From: Candidatus Aminicenantota bacterium
Lineage (GTDB): Bacteria; Acidobacteriota; Aminicenantia; Aminicenantales; Aminicenantaceae
Length of the DNA stretch: 6,828 nt
Direction: 5' to 3'
Assembly (NCBI GenBank): GCA_030620655.1
Contig: JAUXEH010000149.1
Span: forward strand, 1 to 6,828
Shown here: one piece after another, positions 5,848-6,828 of the stretch
Numbering within the stretch: the stretch's first letter is position 1
Layout of the letters: every line of letters starts with the position of its first letter
The notes under the pieces: generated by a model
Databases searched by the model: none
What the model was told of the DNA's origin: nothing
What the model saw: only the letters and a program-made list of their open reading frames with translations
Made by a program: the position numbers and the translations under genes

Positions 5848-5874
5848 GACGTTTTTTGGCATCGGCGTCATAAA
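5846..5874 (+). promoter_or_regulatory. Possible promoter of the response-regulator gene
   Basis: TTGACG (5846-5851, five of six positions) and CATAAA (5869-5874, four of six) are 17 bases apart. This gives a leader of about 110 bases before the ATG at 5991. A sigma-54 reading starting at TTGGCAT (5856) was considered, but the -12 GC is missing. Confidence 0.4.
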
Positions 5875-5896
5875 TATAGCTGTAGTTTTTAGAAAA

Positions 5897-5990
5897 GGCG
5901 GAACAGGGTCGTTTCCGTTGTCGCTAGCCCGGCTAGCCGCCCCTTCCCGCGTTTTCAGCCGGTCCCAGGGACCGACAGGATGGGAAAACG
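5897..5990 (+). other. Structured 5' leader with three candidate stems
   Basis: In the leader of the response-regulator gene, GCTAGC (5923-5928) pairs with GCTAGC (5932-5937) over a three-base loop. GGCG (5897-5900) can close it with CGCC (5938-5941). CGGTCC (5960-5965) pairs with GGACCG (5969-5974) over CAG. The last hairpin is enclosed by CGTTTTC (5950-5956) pairing with GAAAACG (5984-5990), which ends right at the ATG and leaves the ribosome site AGGATGG in an internal loop. It matches no riboswitch class I know. Confidence 0.35.
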
Positions 5991-6828
5991 ATGAAGGACA
6001 AAACAGTATTGATCGTTGACTTCGACGAGAGATCCATTGAGCCCCTCTCCAAGTTTCTGGACGAAGAGGGATTCGGGGTGCTTGTCTCCCGTGACGGAGA
6101 GGAAGGCCTCGAGATGGCCAAGAAGGAGAAGCCGGACCTGGTCATCCTCGAGCCCATGCTGCCCAAGCTCCACGGGTTCGAACTCTGCGGCATCATCACG
6201 CATGACCTTGAACCGAAGATCCCGGTTATCATCCTCACCAAGTTCTACCGGGAGGAACAGTTCAAGATCGAGTCTGTCCGCTCTTTCGGGGCCTCCGCCT
6301 TTGTCAGCAAGCCTTTCAAGATGCCGGAAATGAGAGAGCTTATCAAGAAGCTGCTGCCGGATGAGTCCGAGGAAAAAGCGGAACAAGGGATGGAAAAGGA
6401 AGAGATCGAGGGAGCCGCCATCCCGGACGCGATGCCCACCGATACGATAAAGGATCTTAAGGGTGAGGAACCGTCCGAGAAACCAGGAAAAGATGGGATC
6501 GAAATGATTGAACAAGAAAACATAGGGAAGGTCAAGATAGACCGCGATTTCAGCCAGGAACTCGATGCCATGCTGGAGGACGCCTTCGCCGATCTCGGAC
6601 TGGTTGGGGGCGAGAAAAATGCCCCGCCCTTGAATGGGAAGAGCCCGGGCGAAGACGTCAAGCCGGACATGTTGGAAGCGGCGTTGAAGGAGCCGGAAGC
6701 ATCGGCCTCTGCGGCCAAGCCGGCTGAGCCGGTGCTGAAGATCGAGGAATTACTCTCTCCCGAACCCGAAAAAAGGGACCCTCCCCAGGATGATATCCTC
6801 CAGAAGATCGATGAGATAGCCCGGGGCA
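5991..6828 (+). CDS. Degenerate response-regulator receiver protein with acidic tail (3' end beyond window)
   Basis: From ATG 5991 the frame is open to the right edge (279 full codons). Residues about 4-122 form a CheY-like receiver: 'KTVLIVDFDERS' start, 'KPDLVILEPMLPKLHGFELC' central strand and loop, 'IPVIILTKF', then 'GASAFVSKPF'. Thr83 and Lys107 of the active site are conserved. The phospho-acceptor aspartate is replaced by Glu54, and the first-strand acidic pair reads D10-F11 instead of D-D. Such receivers usually do not take up phosphate normally, and Glu can mimic the phosphorylated state. Residues about 123-279 are acidic, Pro-, Glu- and Lys-rich, apparently disordered, with one amphipathic stretch (DRDFSQELDAMLEDAFADLGL, residues about 185-205). 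No output domain is visible before the edge. The ribosome site AGGATGG lies in a possible stem. Its partner is unknown. Confidence 0.85.
   Translation, partial: MKDKTVLIVDFDERSIEPLSKFLDEEGFGVLVSRDGEEGLEMAKKEKPDLVILEPMLPKLHGFELCGIITHDLEPKIPVIILTKFYREEQFKIESVRSFGASAFVSKPFKMPEMRELIKKLLPDESEEKAEQGMEKEEIEGAAIPDAMPTDTIKDLKGEEPSEKPGKDGIEMIEQENIGKVKIDRDFSQELDAMLEDAFADLGLVGGEKNAPPLNGKSPGEDVKPDMLEAALKEPEASASAAKPAEPVLKIEELLSPEPEKRDPPQDDILQKIDEIARG

Noticed and set aside
5855..5872. Possible sigma-54 promoter (TTGGCAT followed by TCAT)
   Set aside because: The -24 GG is present but the -12 GC is missing at the required spacing.
5724..5941. CTAGCCGCC occurs twice (about 5728-5736 and 5933-5941), suggesting a repeat pair
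   Set aside because: The match is only nine bases, lies within different hairpins and does not extend, so chance in GC-rich DNA explains it.
5955..6515. A 186-codon minus-strand open frame opposite the receiver gene
   Set aside because: The plus strand encodes a clear CheY-like receiver here. The minus frame has only antisense composition.

Overview
The window looks like a chromosomal segment of a Gram-negative, moderately GC-rich bacterium. Four gene products have Sec-type signal peptides, and there is an ECF sigma/anti-sigma pair and a PlsC-type acyltransferase. The sequence alone does not fix the phylum. A receiver domain of the 'E-P-M-L-P-K-L-H-G-F' type together with a sigma/anti-sigma/HEAT-repeat operon reminds me of Acidobacteriota or Aminicenantes-like genomes, but that is a weak impression. 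Nothing here is a phage, a CRISPR array, an rRNA or a tRNA.

Left half, minus strand (3201 down to 1): a compact four-gene operon. In transcription order it holds an ECF sigma factor (3201-2626), an anti-sigma factor with a zinc-binding ZAS motif and one membrane span (2636-1929, overlapping the sigma gene by 11 bp), a secreted TPR plus nine-HEAT-repeat protein (1916-303, its ribosome site fused to the previous stop codon), and the start of another exported protein that runs off the left edge. The layout suggests an envelope-sensing regulon module that co-expresses its regulator and periplasmic scaffold proteins.

Middle (3301-3563): an AT-richer, roughly 263-bp foldback element. Its ends are 23-bp inverted repeats matching at 22 positions, and imperfect inverted homology continues for about 90 bp into each arm. 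It carries no transposase and resembles a MITE or REP-type non-autonomous element. It separates the sigma operon from a PlsC-like acyltransferase gene on the same strand (4288-3533) and supplies that gene's last nine codons and its stop.

Right half, plus strand: a divergent intergenic region (4289-4435) with a 19-bp near-palindrome and a TATAAT box precedes three closely spaced reading frames. These are a 33-codon remnant of a YbjQ/UPF0145 gene that appears to have lost its whole middle in frame, a small multi-span membrane protein, and an exported protein that may have an outer-membrane-lipoprotein-sorting (LolA/LolB-like) fold. A hairpin follows. The 296-bp gap to the last gene contains a perfect 8-bp inverted repeat overlapping a possible promoter and a leader with several hairpins. 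The last gene (5991 to the right edge) encodes a degenerate response-regulator receiver with Glu in place of the phospho-acceptor Asp, followed by a long acidic tail.

The best candidates for something undescribed are the internally deleted YbjQ mini-gene, the foldback element that rewrites a neighbouring C-terminus, and the phosphomimetic-looking receiver protein with its structured leader.
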